Shown in pieces: positions 23,520 to 31,691 of a DNA stretch of 34,483 bases. The translations under genes were made by a program, and so were the position numbers. Numbering within the stretch: position 1 is the stretch's first letter; each line of letters begins with the position of its first letter. Below the pieces are notes generated by a model that saw only the letters and a program-made list of their open reading frames with translations, did not search any database and had not been told where the DNA came from. This DNA is from Sphingobacteriales bacterium (GTDB lineage: Bacteria; Bacteroidota; Bacteroidia; Chitinophagales; Chitinophagaceae). The stretch is taken from NCBI GenBank assembly GCA_027484425.1, contig JAIXSZ010000088.1, positions 1 to 34,483 on the forward strand, given 5' to 3'.

Positions 23520-23557
23520 CAGAGACTGCTATGTGATGTAGCAGCCTCTGTTGTTTT
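23520..23557 (+). terminator. Terminator after the aldo/keto reductase gene
   Basis: CAGAG and CTGCTA (23520-23531, with A23525 unpaired) pair with TAGCAG and CTCTG (23539-23550, with C23545 opposite), followed by TTGTTTTT. Confidence 0.7.
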
Positions 23558-23575
23558 TATAAATAGTAGTAGCAA

Positions 23576-23836
23576 TCATTCGTAGTGTCCATGACAGCTG
23601 TAAATGTATATGATATCTTTCTCAACCTTATAAATGAGTCGATGTTCGTGATTGATTCTTCGAGACCATAATCCACTCAATTTACCTTTCAATGGCTCAG
23701 GTTTACCTAGTCCTTTGAAAATGTTTCGATCAATATCAATTATAAGCTTATTTATTTTGTCGAAAACATCTTCATTTTCCTTAGCCCATTCAATATAATC
23801 ACGATATGCAGAAGACTCGAACTGTATATGTTTCAT
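23576..23836 (-). CDS. YoeB/Txe-family mRNA interferase toxin
   Basis: The 86-residue protein aligns over its whole length with YoeB. Catalytic residues match those of E. coli YoeB (E46, R65, H83, Y84) with a one-residue shift: E47 in KPEPLKG, R66 in EHRLIY and H84-Y85 in the end CHGHYE. YoeB toxins enter the ribosome A site and cut mRNA when free of antitoxin. Its ATG overlaps the stop codon of the upstream antitoxin by one base (TAATG), so synthesis is coupled with the antitoxin made first. Everything needed for activity appears present. Confidence 0.93.
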   Translation of the reverse strand: MKHIQFESSAYRDYIEWAKENEDVFDKINKLIIDIDRNIFKGLGKPEPLKGKLSGLWSRRINHEHRLIYKVEKDIIYIYSCHGHYE

Positions 23837-24099
23837 TACTTAATAGACGACATAAGTTTTGATAATTGTAAAAATTCATCGCCAGTAAATGAAACTACTT
23901 TGCCATCTTCAACATTCTTTACGGCTTTTTCGACACGCTCTCTTACTTGATCAGCAGTTTCAGTACGTAACGTTTTCTTTTTTGGTGTGGAAAAACTTAT
24001 CGTAATTTCTGTCGCATCAATAGCCAAAAAATACTTCCTTAACCCCTCTAAAAGAGAAGGCTTTAAGTCATCAGTTTTAATTTTTATCGACTGTTCCAT
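23836..24099 (-). CDS. Antitoxin partner of the YoeB toxin
   Basis: This is an 87-residue charged protein directly upstream of, and overlapping, the YoeB toxin gene. It is not the classical YefM/Phd type: no Phd N-terminal pattern (start with 'ARxxF...') is seen. Instead there is a strand-forming ATEITISFSTPKKK, a basic helix (TADQVRERVEKAV), and the tail DGKVVSFTGDEFLQLSKLM, a sequence often seen in Bacteroidota antitoxins that bind RelE/YoeB. It should neutralise the toxin and, as a complex, repress the operon. A -7 box lies 16 nt upstream, and CTCCTT precedes the start. Confidence 0.82.
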   Translation of the reverse strand: MEQSIKIKTDDLKPSLLEGLRKYFLAIDATEITISFSTPKKKTLRTETADQVRERVEKAVKNVEDGKVVSFTGDEFLQLSKLMSSIK

Positions 24100-24115
24100 A
24101 AGGAGAATTACAGGT

Positions 24116-24123
24116 CAAAATTA
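24116..24123 (-). promoter_or_regulatory. -7 box of the YoeB toxin-antitoxin operon
   Basis: TAATTTTG on the minus strand matches TAnnTTTG, 16 nt before the antitoxin start. Confidence 0.45.
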
Positions 24124-24236
24124 CAACAAATAAGGCATCATATCGATTTCTTTATTGTCATTTACCCCCTATCTCACTATCCCCAAGCATACCGCAATTT
24201 GATACAGACCTGACAATTACTATACTCATTAGCCCC

Positions 24237-24244
24237 TAACTTTG
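24237..24244 (+). promoter_or_regulatory. -7 box 5 nt before the AraC-type gene
   Basis: TAACTTTG matches TAnnTTTG exactly and is followed by CGGTT and the GTG at 24250. Either the mRNA is leaderless, or a start further inside is used. Confidence 0.45.
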
Positions 24245-24249
24245 CGGTT

Positions 24250-25113
24250 GTGATACACATAGGCACTATCAAGGGGAGAGAATTGAGCATTGCAGAGCGT
24301 TTTCTGAATGCTAGCGGACGGGTATCTGCTACGGAGCAACTAGAAGTAAGTAATTCTGTAACTGCTGAGCGTATAGATGTGATACTATCTGAAGATAATA
24401 TACCCGAAGATAGAGGCATGCTGTACCTATATCCTATAGGCGATAACCAATACTGTCTGCAGCTATGTTATCTGGAGTATTCTGACACTTCTGACACACA
24501 GGCGACTGTATACACTGTGCGATACTTACCGTCATTCTTCGACCAATATCCTGCCAAAACGCTGAGTGCCAATCAACCCTTCCGATTTGATGAGACCACG
24601 GAGCAGCAATTTTCGGTATGTGCACAAGCACGGACCTTGCTAAGACAGCTGGAATCATCGAGTACTGTAACATCGGCATTTGTGCAGTCGCTGCAACGTA
24701 GCGAGGCTGCTATGCACTTGCTGAGGCGTGCATTAGAGTGTATCACTGCACCTTTTACTACTTGTCAGGTACCAGCCTGTCGTTTCCTGGCTTATGAGAG
24801 CGAAAGAGAGAAGATCGTATCTGCCATGAAAATAATAGAGGAGAACGTAGAACAGCCCCACACTATAAAAGAACTGTCGCGGAAGGTGGCTATGAATGAA
24901 TGTTACTTAAAGAAAGGATTCAAGGCTATAGCTGGCAAAACCATACATGAGTATCAGCAGGAGTTGAGAATATCGCAAGCCAAAATATTGCTGAAACAAG
25001 ATGGAATGACAGTAACTGATGTAGCCAATACATTGGGATACAGCAGCATATCTCACTTTAGCACTGCCTTCAAAAAAATAACGGGGATGAAGCCTTGCGA
25101 GCTTTTATCCTAG
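24250..25113 (+). CDS. AraC-family transcriptional regulator
   Basis: The 287-residue protein has a C-terminal AraC/XylS DNA-binding domain (about 188-287). The first helix-turn-helix has TIKELSRKVAMNECYLKKGFK, and the second has TVTDVANTLGYSSISHFSTAFKK followed by GMKPCELL, all canonical. The N-terminal ~180 residues resemble no named sensor domain that I can place; they carry several Cys residues (about 140-170). The start is a GTG at 24250; no upstream ATG is in frame, and the next in-frame ATG is about 56 codons inside. It is divergent from the YoeB pair and convergent with the antiporter gene. The targets are unknown. Confidence 0.88.
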   Translation: MIHIGTIKGRELSIAERFLNASGRVSATEQLEVSNSVTAERIDVILSEDNIPEDRGMLYLYPIGDNQYCLQLCYLEYSDTSDTQATVYTVRYLPSFFDQYPAKTLSANQPFRFDETTEQQFSVCAQARTLLRQLESSSTVTSAFVQSLQRSEAAMHLLRRALECITAPFTTCQVPACRFLAYESEREKIVSAMKIIEENVEQPHTIKELSRKVAMNECYLKKGFKAIAGKTIHEYQQELRISQAKILLKQDGMTVTDVANTLGYSSISHFSTAFKKITGMKPCELLS

Positions 25114-25144
25114 TTTTTTAGGAACTGTATATTAGTATAGAGTT

Positions 25145-27325
25145 TTAGCTTTTTTTCCTGAACACATTGCGGATGTAATCGCCTGCCCGATGAACTACTT
25201 CTACTTGCTCGGCGAGCGTGTCTATGAGCGTAGTATCTACGTGCTGCACGTCCTCCATTTTCACACCATGCTCCATCTGTTTGGGGTATAGTATAATGTA
25301 GCTGTTCTTTTGAAAATAAGTCGACAAATTGTAGGGCAATTTTTCCAGATAACTGTTGTAAGAGACATGCCCTCTTCGGGATGATACCATCACAAACAAA
25401 TCGTCCTGTTTCAACTCGCTAGTGAAAATTAAAAAATCAGCCCAGTTTTCAAACTGTTTGTAGGCAGCAATTGCAGGCCTTGAAGACTGTTGATTGTAGC
25501 TTTGTATTTTAGCAGCAGTATCGTCTTTAGTGTAAAACACTATTGGTAGTACTGCCTCTTTAGAAATAGCGGTAATCTTGCCTAGCCAGTGTGCGAAACC
25601 AGGCTCTAGTTCGGCATTGGGAGTTACAGCAACTACTATCCTTTTCAGAGTATTGAATGGCTGTACAGACTTGTAAATAAATATTGTTTCGGATGTAGAT
25701 TTTAGTATTCTGGCAGCAGTCTCACCCAAAAACTCTTTAGGATTTTTGCCACTATGCACGCCCATCAGCAGGTCAGTTATCCGTTGTTCTCGCAGAGTGT
25801 AGGTGATACCATTGCTGATGTTCATGTCATACCTTGTGAGCGGCACTAGAGTATTTTCTGTTGCTGCAGCGTGCATCATGGCTTTGTCCATCATTTTATT
25901 ACCAGCAGCGTGCGATGCTCCTCCATCATTTTCATCGCTTACTATGTGCAACGCATAAACTGGGTTTTTGCTCTTAGTTGGTTTTAGCATCAGGCCAAGA
26001 TCCACTAGTTCAGTAACAGTTTCGGGATAGGCAATAGATATGAGTATTTTTTCATTTAGCTGCTGTTCATCTACAGAGGTGTTTGGATCATCATTATCTT
26101 CTGACGCAGCCAAATTGCGCGAAGCTCTTTCTACTACAAATGAGCCTATGGTGCAACTGACCAGTATAAGTAGAATGGTGCCATTGAGCACATCTTCGTT
26201 GAGTAGTCGGATAGGTTCGCCGTCAGGTGTTTCGCCTATTATTATGTTGTAGCCTACCAGTATTATTGCCAGCGTAGCTGCTGCGTGTGAGGTGCTTAGC
26301 CCAAACATCATCAATCCCTCATTCTTAGAGAGTTTGAAGGCTTTTTTGGTTATCATAGCAGCTATGTACTTGGTAGATATTGCGACTGTAATAATTACCC
26401 CTGCCACTTTCAAAGCACCCCACCCTTTTACAAGCACAGACACATCTACCAACATGCCTACACTCAGCAGAAAAAAGGGAATGAATAGTGCATTACCGAC
26501 AAAATCGATACGGTTCATGAGGGGCGACAAATGTGGAATAAACTTATTGAGCACAAGCCCTGCGAAGAACGCGCCAATTATTGCCTCCAGTCCAGCAGCC
26601 TCTGCTAAGAAAGCAGATAAAAACACAATAGCCAGCACAAACACATACTGCGACACGCTGTCGCTGAACCGCTTGAAAAACCAACTGATGATGTAAGGGA
26701 ATACGAAAAAAACTATGCCAGCAAAAGCCAGAGAAGATACACCTAATGATATCCAGAATGCATGTGTAACCTCTCCCTTGCTCATACCAGCTATTGCAGC
26801 CAGTATTAGGAGTGCCAAAATATCAGTTATCATGGTGCCGCCAATGGTGAGCGTAACTGCCTTGTTGCGTGCCAAGCCATACCGGCTAGCTATAGGGTAT
26901 GCTACCAAAGTATGCGTAGAAAACATACTGGCCAGCAACACTGAGGGTAACAAACCATACCCCAGCACATAATAGCTGGCGAGAGCACCACACACTATGG
27001 GTAGCGTAAAAGTTATGAGCCCGAAAAATGCTACTTTGCCTTTGTTTTTCTTAAACTCATTCAAATCGATTTCGAGCCCAGCCAAAAACATGATGTACAA
27101 TAAACCTACTGTTCCAAACAACACAATACTACTATCTCTTTTCAGCAGATTGAGCCCATAAGGCCCTACTAAAACGCCCGCTACTATTAGACCTATGATA
27201 TGTGGAATCTTTATTTTATTGAGCAGAATGGGGGCAAATAAAATGATGAACAATACCAGTGAAAAAATTATCACAGGATTGCTCAAAGGCAAATTAAAGT
27301 CCATTGCACCATTCAATATCATCAT
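25145..27325 (-). CDS. CPA2 cation/proton antiporter with UspA-like C-terminus
   Basis: The 726-residue membrane protein has an N-terminal transporter domain (about residues 10-405) with roughly 12 hydrophobic segments, including the CPA2 signatures PHIIGLIVAGVLVGPYGL and GLEAIIGAFFAGLVL. It exchanges Na+ or K+ for protons at the inner membrane. The C-terminal ~290 residues are soluble and contain two universal-stress-like blocks (for example KRIVVAVTPNAELEPGF and YNSYLEKLPYN). Such tails are thought to regulate transport. The start could be 27325 or the internal ATG at 27304. The lipoprotein gene upstream ends 27 bp before it and may be co-transcribed. Confidence 0.9.
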   Translation of the reverse strand: MMILNGAMDFNLPLSNPVIIFSLVLFIILFAPILLNKIKIPHIIGLIVAGVLVGPYGLNLLKRDSSIVLFGTVGLLYIMFLAGLEIDLNEFKKNKGKVAFFGLITFTLPIVCGALASYYVLGYGLLPSVLLASMFSTHTLVAYPIASRYGLARNKAVTLTIGGTMITDILALLILAAIAGMSKGEVTHAFWISLGVSSLAFAGIVFFVFPYIISWFFKRFSDSVSQYVFVLAIVFLSAFLAEAAGLEAIIGAFFAGLVLNKFIPHLSPLMNRIDFVGNALFIPFFLLSVGMLVDVSVLVKGWGALKVAGVIITVAISTKYIAAMITKKAFKLSKNEGLMMFGLSTSHAAATLAIILVGYNIIIGETPDGEPIRLLNEDVLNGTILLILVSCTIGSFVVERASRNLAASEDNDDPNTSVDEQQLNEKILISIAYPETVTELVDLGLMLKPTKSKNPVYALHIVSDENDGGASHAAGNKMMDKAMMHAAATENTLVPLTRYDMNISNGITYTLREQRITDLLMGVHSGKNPKEFLGETAARILKSTSETIFIYKSVQPFNTLKRIVVAVTPNAELEPGFAHWLGKITAISKEAVLPIVFYTKDDTAAKIQSYNQQSSRPAIAAYKQFENWADFLIFTSELKQDDLFVMVSSRRGHVSYNSYLEKLPYNLSTYFQKNSYIILYPKQMEHGVKMEDVQHVDTTLIDTLAEQVEVVHRAGDYIRNVFRKKS

Positions 27326-27352
27326 ATTCTGCTAGAGGTATTTTCGAGAAAA

Positions 27353-27925
27353 TTATTGTTTGTTTAGCTGCATATCGTACATGATGTTACAGTCGTTTCT
27401 AATTATCTCACGAGTACCCTTTAGTACACCATCTTTTACTTTCCATAGCCTTACCCTTATGGTTATCGGTACTGTGGCATGTGGGACTTCATTGCTGTTA
27501 TGTTCGAGCTCCAGAATGTCGTTTTTGTATGCGCCAGAGTACACACGTATGAGGTTATTGTTGGCATAGGCACTTACCAGCACACTGCCATTTGCATATT
27601 TTATGTCCCATAATTCTACCTTAGTATCGCCCACTGCCGATGTGGTACAGTTGGTTTCGGTACAGGTCATTTTTGCTCCCCACACACCTAGATATCCCGA
27701 GTTGCAAATGAGCATACTATCATTGGCACTGGAGCTATCAAGAATAGCCTGACGAGTGCGCTGCAACTCCTCTTCTTTTAGTTGCAGTTGTTTTTCTTTA
27801 AGAAGCAACGTTTGTTCTCTTTTATCCAGTTGTTGTTCTCGTTCGGTGAGCTTACGCGCTCGTTCGCCAGAATCACACCCAAGCAAAAAGATACTGGCCA
27901 GTACATAAACTGCAGTCTTTTTCAT
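27353..27925 (-). CDS. Lipoprotein with N-terminal coiled coil
   Basis: The 190-residue protein has a lipoprotein signal (MKKTAVYVLASIFLLGC, lipobox LLGC). Next comes a charged coiled coil (about residues 22-60, EREQQLDKREQTLLLKEKQL). A Cys-containing beta-rich domain (70-190) follows, with LGVWGAKMTCTETNC, VELWDIKYANGSVLVSAY and TVPITIRVRLWKVKDGVL. The last part looks like a small beta-sandwich or barrel. I do not recognise the family. It would be anchored in a membrane facing the periplasm or outside. It is read in the same direction as the antiporter gene 27 bp downstream, so the two may form an operon. Confidence 0.75.
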   Translation of the reverse strand: MKKTAVYVLASIFLLGCDSGERARKLTEREQQLDKREQTLLLKEKQLQLKEEELQRTRQAILDSSSANDSMLICNSGYLGVWGAKMTCTETNCTTSAVGDTKVELWDIKYANGSVLVSAYANNNLIRVYSGAYKNDILELEHNSNEVPHATVPITIRVRLWKVKDGVLKGTREIIRNDCNIMYDMQLNKQ

Positions 27926-28085
27926 GCCTATCAGTTTTAAGCAATCATGAAATACTAGAATAAATTTAGTGTTTTAGAAACGGGAAACACTTTATATAAT
28001 GACAGAAATTGTTAAAAAATTGACAACAGAATATAACCGCCTTACTAACAAGCAAGTACGCAACACTCCTTAACTGAATATGCGA

Positions 28086-29048
28086 TTAGTATTTACGATC
28101 TATAACATAGTTTACCAACTCTTCCATAGCATCACGAGCCTGTGATGGAGGAAAAGTACGAAGGAGGTCGAGGGCATCTTGTTTGTATTGTTTCATTTTT
28201 TCTGCTGCATACCCTATTCCCCCCGACTGCTGCACATAGTTTATTACTTCATTTACTTTGCTTCTGTCAGTACTGTTGTTTTTGACTATGTAAATCAGCT
28301 TCCGCTTTTGAGCAGCATCGGCATGCTGCAAGGCATATATAAGCGGCAGGGTCATTTTTTTCTCCTTTATGTCAATACCTGTTGGTTTGCCTATGTTGTC
28401 TTGCCCGTAATCAAACAGGTCATCTTTTATCTGAAAAGCAATACCTACCTTCTCGCCAAAGCTGCGAAACTTCTCAGCAGTTTCGTCATTACTGGTAGTA
28501 GAATAAGCACCAGAAGCACAGGCTGAAGCTAGTAGTGAAGCTGTTTTTGCCCTTATGATATCAAAGTATACTGCTTCATCAATATCAAGTTTGCGAGCTT
28601 TCTCCATCTGCATCAGTTCACCTTCGCTCATTTCCTTCACTGCTCTTGAAGTCAGTTGCAATATTTTGAAATCACCATTATCAATAGACAGCAGCAACCC
28701 TTTTGATAGCAGATAGTCGCCCACTAGTACTGCGATCTTATTCTTCCATAAAGCATTGATTGAAAAGAAATTTCTGCGCTTTACAGAATTGTCTACTACA
28801 TCATCATGTACTAAGGTAGCAGTGTGTAGCAACTCTATAAGCGACGCCGCCCGATAAGAAGTCTCGTTTATTGTACCTGCAATTTTTGCTGATAAGAAAA
28901 CAAACATCGGACGCATTTGTTTTCCCTTTCTCCTAATGATAAACCGCATAATTCGGTCTAGCATGGGGTTGGTACTTTTTACACTTTCCGCAAACTTCTT
29001 CTCAAACAGGGCAAGCTCAGTGCCTATTACTTTATTTACAAGTTCCAT
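28086..29048 (-). CDS. ispB: Polyprenyl diphosphate synthase (IspB type)
   Basis: This trans-prenyltransferase makes the long isoprenoid chain of quinones (in Bacteroidota usually the menaquinone side chain) from isopentenyl diphosphate. Counting from the ATG at 29048 (320 residues), the first Asp-rich motif is D82-D-V-V-D86 in LVHDDVVD and the second is D209-D-L-F-D213 in QIKDDLFDY; GKQMRPMF before the first motif binds the diphosphate. A GTG at 29102 would add 18 residues. I prefer 29048 because homologues start near this helix, but this is uncertain. The gene stands alone, divergent from the OmpA-like gene. Confidence 0.88.
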   Translation of the reverse strand: MELVNKVIGTELALFEKKFAESVKSTNPMLDRIMRFIIRRKGKQMRPMFVFLSAKIAGTINETSYRAASLIELLHTATLVHDDVVDNSVKRRNFFSINALWKNKIAVLVGDYLLSKGLLLSIDNGDFKILQLTSRAVKEMSEGELMQMEKARKLDIDEAVYFDIIRAKTASLLASACASGAYSTTSNDETAEKFRSFGEKVGIAFQIKDDLFDYGQDNIGKPTGIDIKEKKMTLPLIYALQHADAAQKRKLIYIVKNNSTDRSKVNEVINYVQQSGGIGYAAEKMKQYKQDALDLLRTFPPSQARDAMEELVNYVIDRKY

Positions 29049-29171
29049 TGAAGGTTGGGCAATATTGGGTGTAAAAGTCGATATAAGAATTCTATTTATC
29101 ACATATTTTTATTGATACCATCATTTCAAGGCAATAAAACCTGCAAAGAAGGGTTATTTTAGACAACGTGT

Positions 29172-29203
29172 TTTGTTTTTTGGGCATCAGGTCTATACCT
29201 TTG
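29172..29203 (+). promoter_or_regulatory. Promoter of the OmpA/TSP3 gene
   Basis: TTTG at 29172-29175 and the exact -7 box TACCTTTG at 29196-29203 have a 20-bp spacer, a textbook Bacteroidota housekeeping promoter. The predicted start site near 29209 gives a leader of about 40 nt and rules out in-frame starts upstream of 29249. Confidence 0.75.
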
Positions 29204-29248
29204 CTTAGTATATTAGTTTACGAAAATCCGTCATGTAAATTGTCGCTT

Positions 29249-31039
29249 ATGCTCGCCAGAAAGTTTTTATTGATTACAGGAATAGCAGTGTGTATGGCAG
29301 GAGGCTTGTTAGCACAAGACAAAAAAGCTAAAAAAGGAAAGGAAAAAGAACAACCTCAATCTGAAGCAGCCGCATCAGAAACACCTAAGGACATCGCCCC
29401 TACTGGCTTGCAGTGGGCCAACCGCGACATGACCTATCATGGCAAAAACTATGACATCATGGACTCGGCATACTACCCCAAATACAGGCTGAAACAATTC
29501 AAAAGATACATGGAGCACCAAGAAGCTTTCCCGCCCAAACCGCGCAATATGTGGGAGGCAGGCATAGGCTTTGGGCTGTATAATGTAATAGGCAATGTAC
29601 CCACATTGATGCTGTGGCACAAAGGTGGTGGTGGTATTAATGTGAACGTACGCAAATCGCTGGGCTATATTTTCTCAATGCGTATGCAGTACATATATGG
29701 CGTGTCTAAAAATCTGGACCGTCAGCCCACCATTGGCTACGATGGTCCTTATACTACATTCAACTATACCCCCCTGCAAATGGCTACCGCTACCAACCCT
29801 GCGGATGCCATATATAGATCTTCCCGCACAGAGGCTTCTCAGCTCAATATGGACCTGATGTTCAATGTTGGCAACATAAGTTTTCACAAGGCTCGCAATA
29901 AGATAGCCTTCTTTGGTTATGTGGGTCTGGGAGCGCTGGGCTATAAAACAAGGGTAAATGCGCTGAACGATAAGTATGAGCAATATGATTTTGGCAACAT
30001 AGTGAAAGACCCTAACGGCAAAACTAAAGACATACGCAAAGAGCTGCAAAAGGGGATGGATAAGAGCTACGAAACACCCGCACAGACCAATGGGAAATCG
30101 CAGATACTGGACAAAAAAACACTCGACTTTGCACCTAGCATAGGAGCTGGAGCGCAGTTTCGCATCAATAAACAATTCAACATACAGATAGAAGACCGAT
30201 ACACGTTCCCTGCTGATCCTTTCCTGGATGGTACCCGCTTTGGCCCTACTCTTGGCAACACGGTGAGTACCGGCAGATCGTCAGATGCTATCAACTATTT
30301 TTCTGTAGGTATCAATTACAACATTAGTAAGAAAAAATGCGTAGAACCCCTTTACTGGATCAATCCGCTGGATCATTCTTACAACGAGTTGTCTTACCCA
30401 CGCCACATGATACTGCCTAATCCAGTATTGCCTGACAAGGACGAGGATGGCATAACAGACCAGTTTGACAAATGTCCCAAAACACCAGCTGGGGTGGCAG
30501 TAGACGCTCGTGGCTGCCCCATAGACAGTGATGGTGATGGTGTGCCAGACTACAAAGACAAACAACTGATAACACCTACTGAGTGCCAGCCAGTAGATGC
30601 TGATGGTGTGGGCAACTGCCCTTGCCCCGATGGCTGTAAGGAAATAGTAAACAACAACAATAGTAACAACAACAATAACGGTAAAAACCCTTGTGGCAAC
30701 ATAGGTGCAGGTACGCTGCTATTCCCCGAAAAATCGAATAAAATAAACAAAGGAATGGAAATACAACTAGCTACCCTAGCTGCACAAATGCAGGCCAACC
30801 CACTATGCAAAGTAGTAATAATGGGCGGTGGCAGTGGCAGCAAGCTAAAAGAGCAAAAATCGTGGGAGCATGTAAATGCTGTGATAGAATACATGAGCGA
30901 CAAAAACAGCATAGGTAGAGATAGATTCATATTCAAATATGGCGAGGCTGATGATGAAAGTATAGTTACTTATCGTCCGTCTAATGTGGATGAACCTGGC
31001 GACTCTAATGTGCCACCACCACACCCCAACATCAAATAG
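29249..31039 (+). CDS. OmpA-family outer-membrane protein with TSP3 repeats
   Basis: The 596-residue protein has a signal peptide (MLARKFLLITGIAVCMAGGL, cleavage near LLAQ). A Lys-rich stretch precedes an N-terminal beta-barrel-like domain with alternating strands (GIGFGLYNVIG, FGYVGLGALGYKT, NYFSVGINYNIS; about 95-365). TSP3-type calcium loops (DKDEDGITDQFDKCP at about 395, DSDGDGVPDYKDK) come next, then an Asn-rich linker and a C-terminal OmpA-like domain (about 485-570). In the last, the Asp/Arg residues that usually bind peptidoglycan are not visible (the segment reads GGGSGSKLKEQKSWEH), so anchoring to the wall is doubtful. The start fits the promoter at 29172-29203. Confidence 0.87.
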   Translation: MLARKFLLITGIAVCMAGGLLAQDKKAKKGKEKEQPQSEAAASETPKDIAPTGLQWANRDMTYHGKNYDIMDSAYYPKYRLKQFKRYMEHQEAFPPKPRNMWEAGIGFGLYNVIGNVPTLMLWHKGGGGINVNVRKSLGYIFSMRMQYIYGVSKNLDRQPTIGYDGPYTTFNYTPLQMATATNPADAIYRSSRTEASQLNMDLMFNVGNISFHKARNKIAFFGYVGLGALGYKTRVNALNDKYEQYDFGNIVKDPNGKTKDIRKELQKGMDKSYETPAQTNGKSQILDKKTLDFAPSIGAGAQFRINKQFNIQIEDRYTFPADPFLDGTRFGPTLGNTVSTGRSSDAINYFSVGINYNISKKKCVEPLYWINPLDHSYNELSYPRHMILPNPVLPDKDEDGITDQFDKCPKTPAGVAVDARGCPIDSDGDGVPDYKDKQLITPTECQPVDADGVGNCPCPDGCKEIVNNNNSNNNNNGKNPCGNIGAGTLLFPEKSNKINKGMEIQLATLAAQMQANPLCKVVIMGGGSGSKLKEQKSWEHVNAVIEYMSDKNSIGRDRFIFKYGEADDESIVTYRPSNVDEPGDSNVPPPHPNIK

Positions 31040-31057
31040 CATTAGAACATCTGATAG

Positions 31058-31096
31058 AAACAGGGCACATTTTGATAAGATGTGCCCTGTTTTTTT
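31058..31096 (+). terminator. Terminator of the OmpA/TSP3 gene
   Basis: A 13-bp stem with core ACAGGGCACAT (31060-31070) / ATGTGCCCTGT (31080-31090), loop of nine, ends in TTTTTTT. Confidence 0.88.
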
Positions 31097-31208
31097 CAAC
31101 CCTGTTGCAAGAGAGAAAAGTGATATATATAGGCCGTTTGCTCTTACTAATTTTATAGAAAGCCAACTGTTTCACCATTAATAACCGTCTATTAATAAAA
31201 CAAACCTT

Positions 31209-31664
31209 ATGAAAAACCCGGTCATTTATATCCTTCTTTTCTTTATTGCTGCTACCACGATGGGAAGCTGCCAAAAGGATACTGCCTCAAAAGCTACATC
31301 TTCTCATTTTGTACTAGCTACGGTTTCAGGGAGCGGTGGGTCATTTTCCGCTTCAGATGGCATGGTAAAGACGAATAAAAACTCTGCATCTCCATTTCCT
31401 TACGTAGAAGTAAATGGCACATCAACTTCTGGAGCACGTATCAGTGTGTGGATTTACAGCTACGTAGGTAGCATAGGTACATTCAGTATGGACGGAAGCA
31501 ACTATGGCGGAACGTATAAACCTACTACTACTGCTGCAGTGATTCCATCTGCACACGGATCGCTTATTGTAACATCAGTTACCCCAAATCTGACTGGTAG
31601 TTTCAACTTTACTTGTACAGATTCAACTGTGATTGCAGGAACTTTCAACTCTACCACACCCTAA
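31209..31664 (+). CDS. Small lipoprotein of unknown function
   Basis: The 151-residue protein has a signal peptide with the lipobox-like MGSC near residues 18-21. The mature part is rich in Gly, Ser and Thr and is predicted to be all-beta, with FVLATVSGSGGSFSASDG, YVEVNGTSTSGARISVWIYS, GSLIVTSVTPNLTGSFNFTC and a final AGTFNST. The layout (short strands, a repeated GTFxF-type ending) resembles small extracellular lipoproteins of Bacteroidota for which no function is known. It lies between the OmpA-like gene (169 bp upstream, after its terminator) and the convergent GH3-auxin family gene, only 27 bp from the latter. Confidence 0.72.
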   Translation: MKNPVIYILLFFIAATTMGSCQKDTASKATSSHFVLATVSGSGGSFSASDGMVKTNKNSASPFPYVEVNGTSTSGARISVWIYSYVGSIGTFSMDGSNYGGTYKPTTTAAVIPSAHGSLIVTSVTPNLTGSFNFTCTDSTVIAGTFNSTTP

Positions 31665-31691
31665 CAAATGTGATATCAGCATTGAGACACC

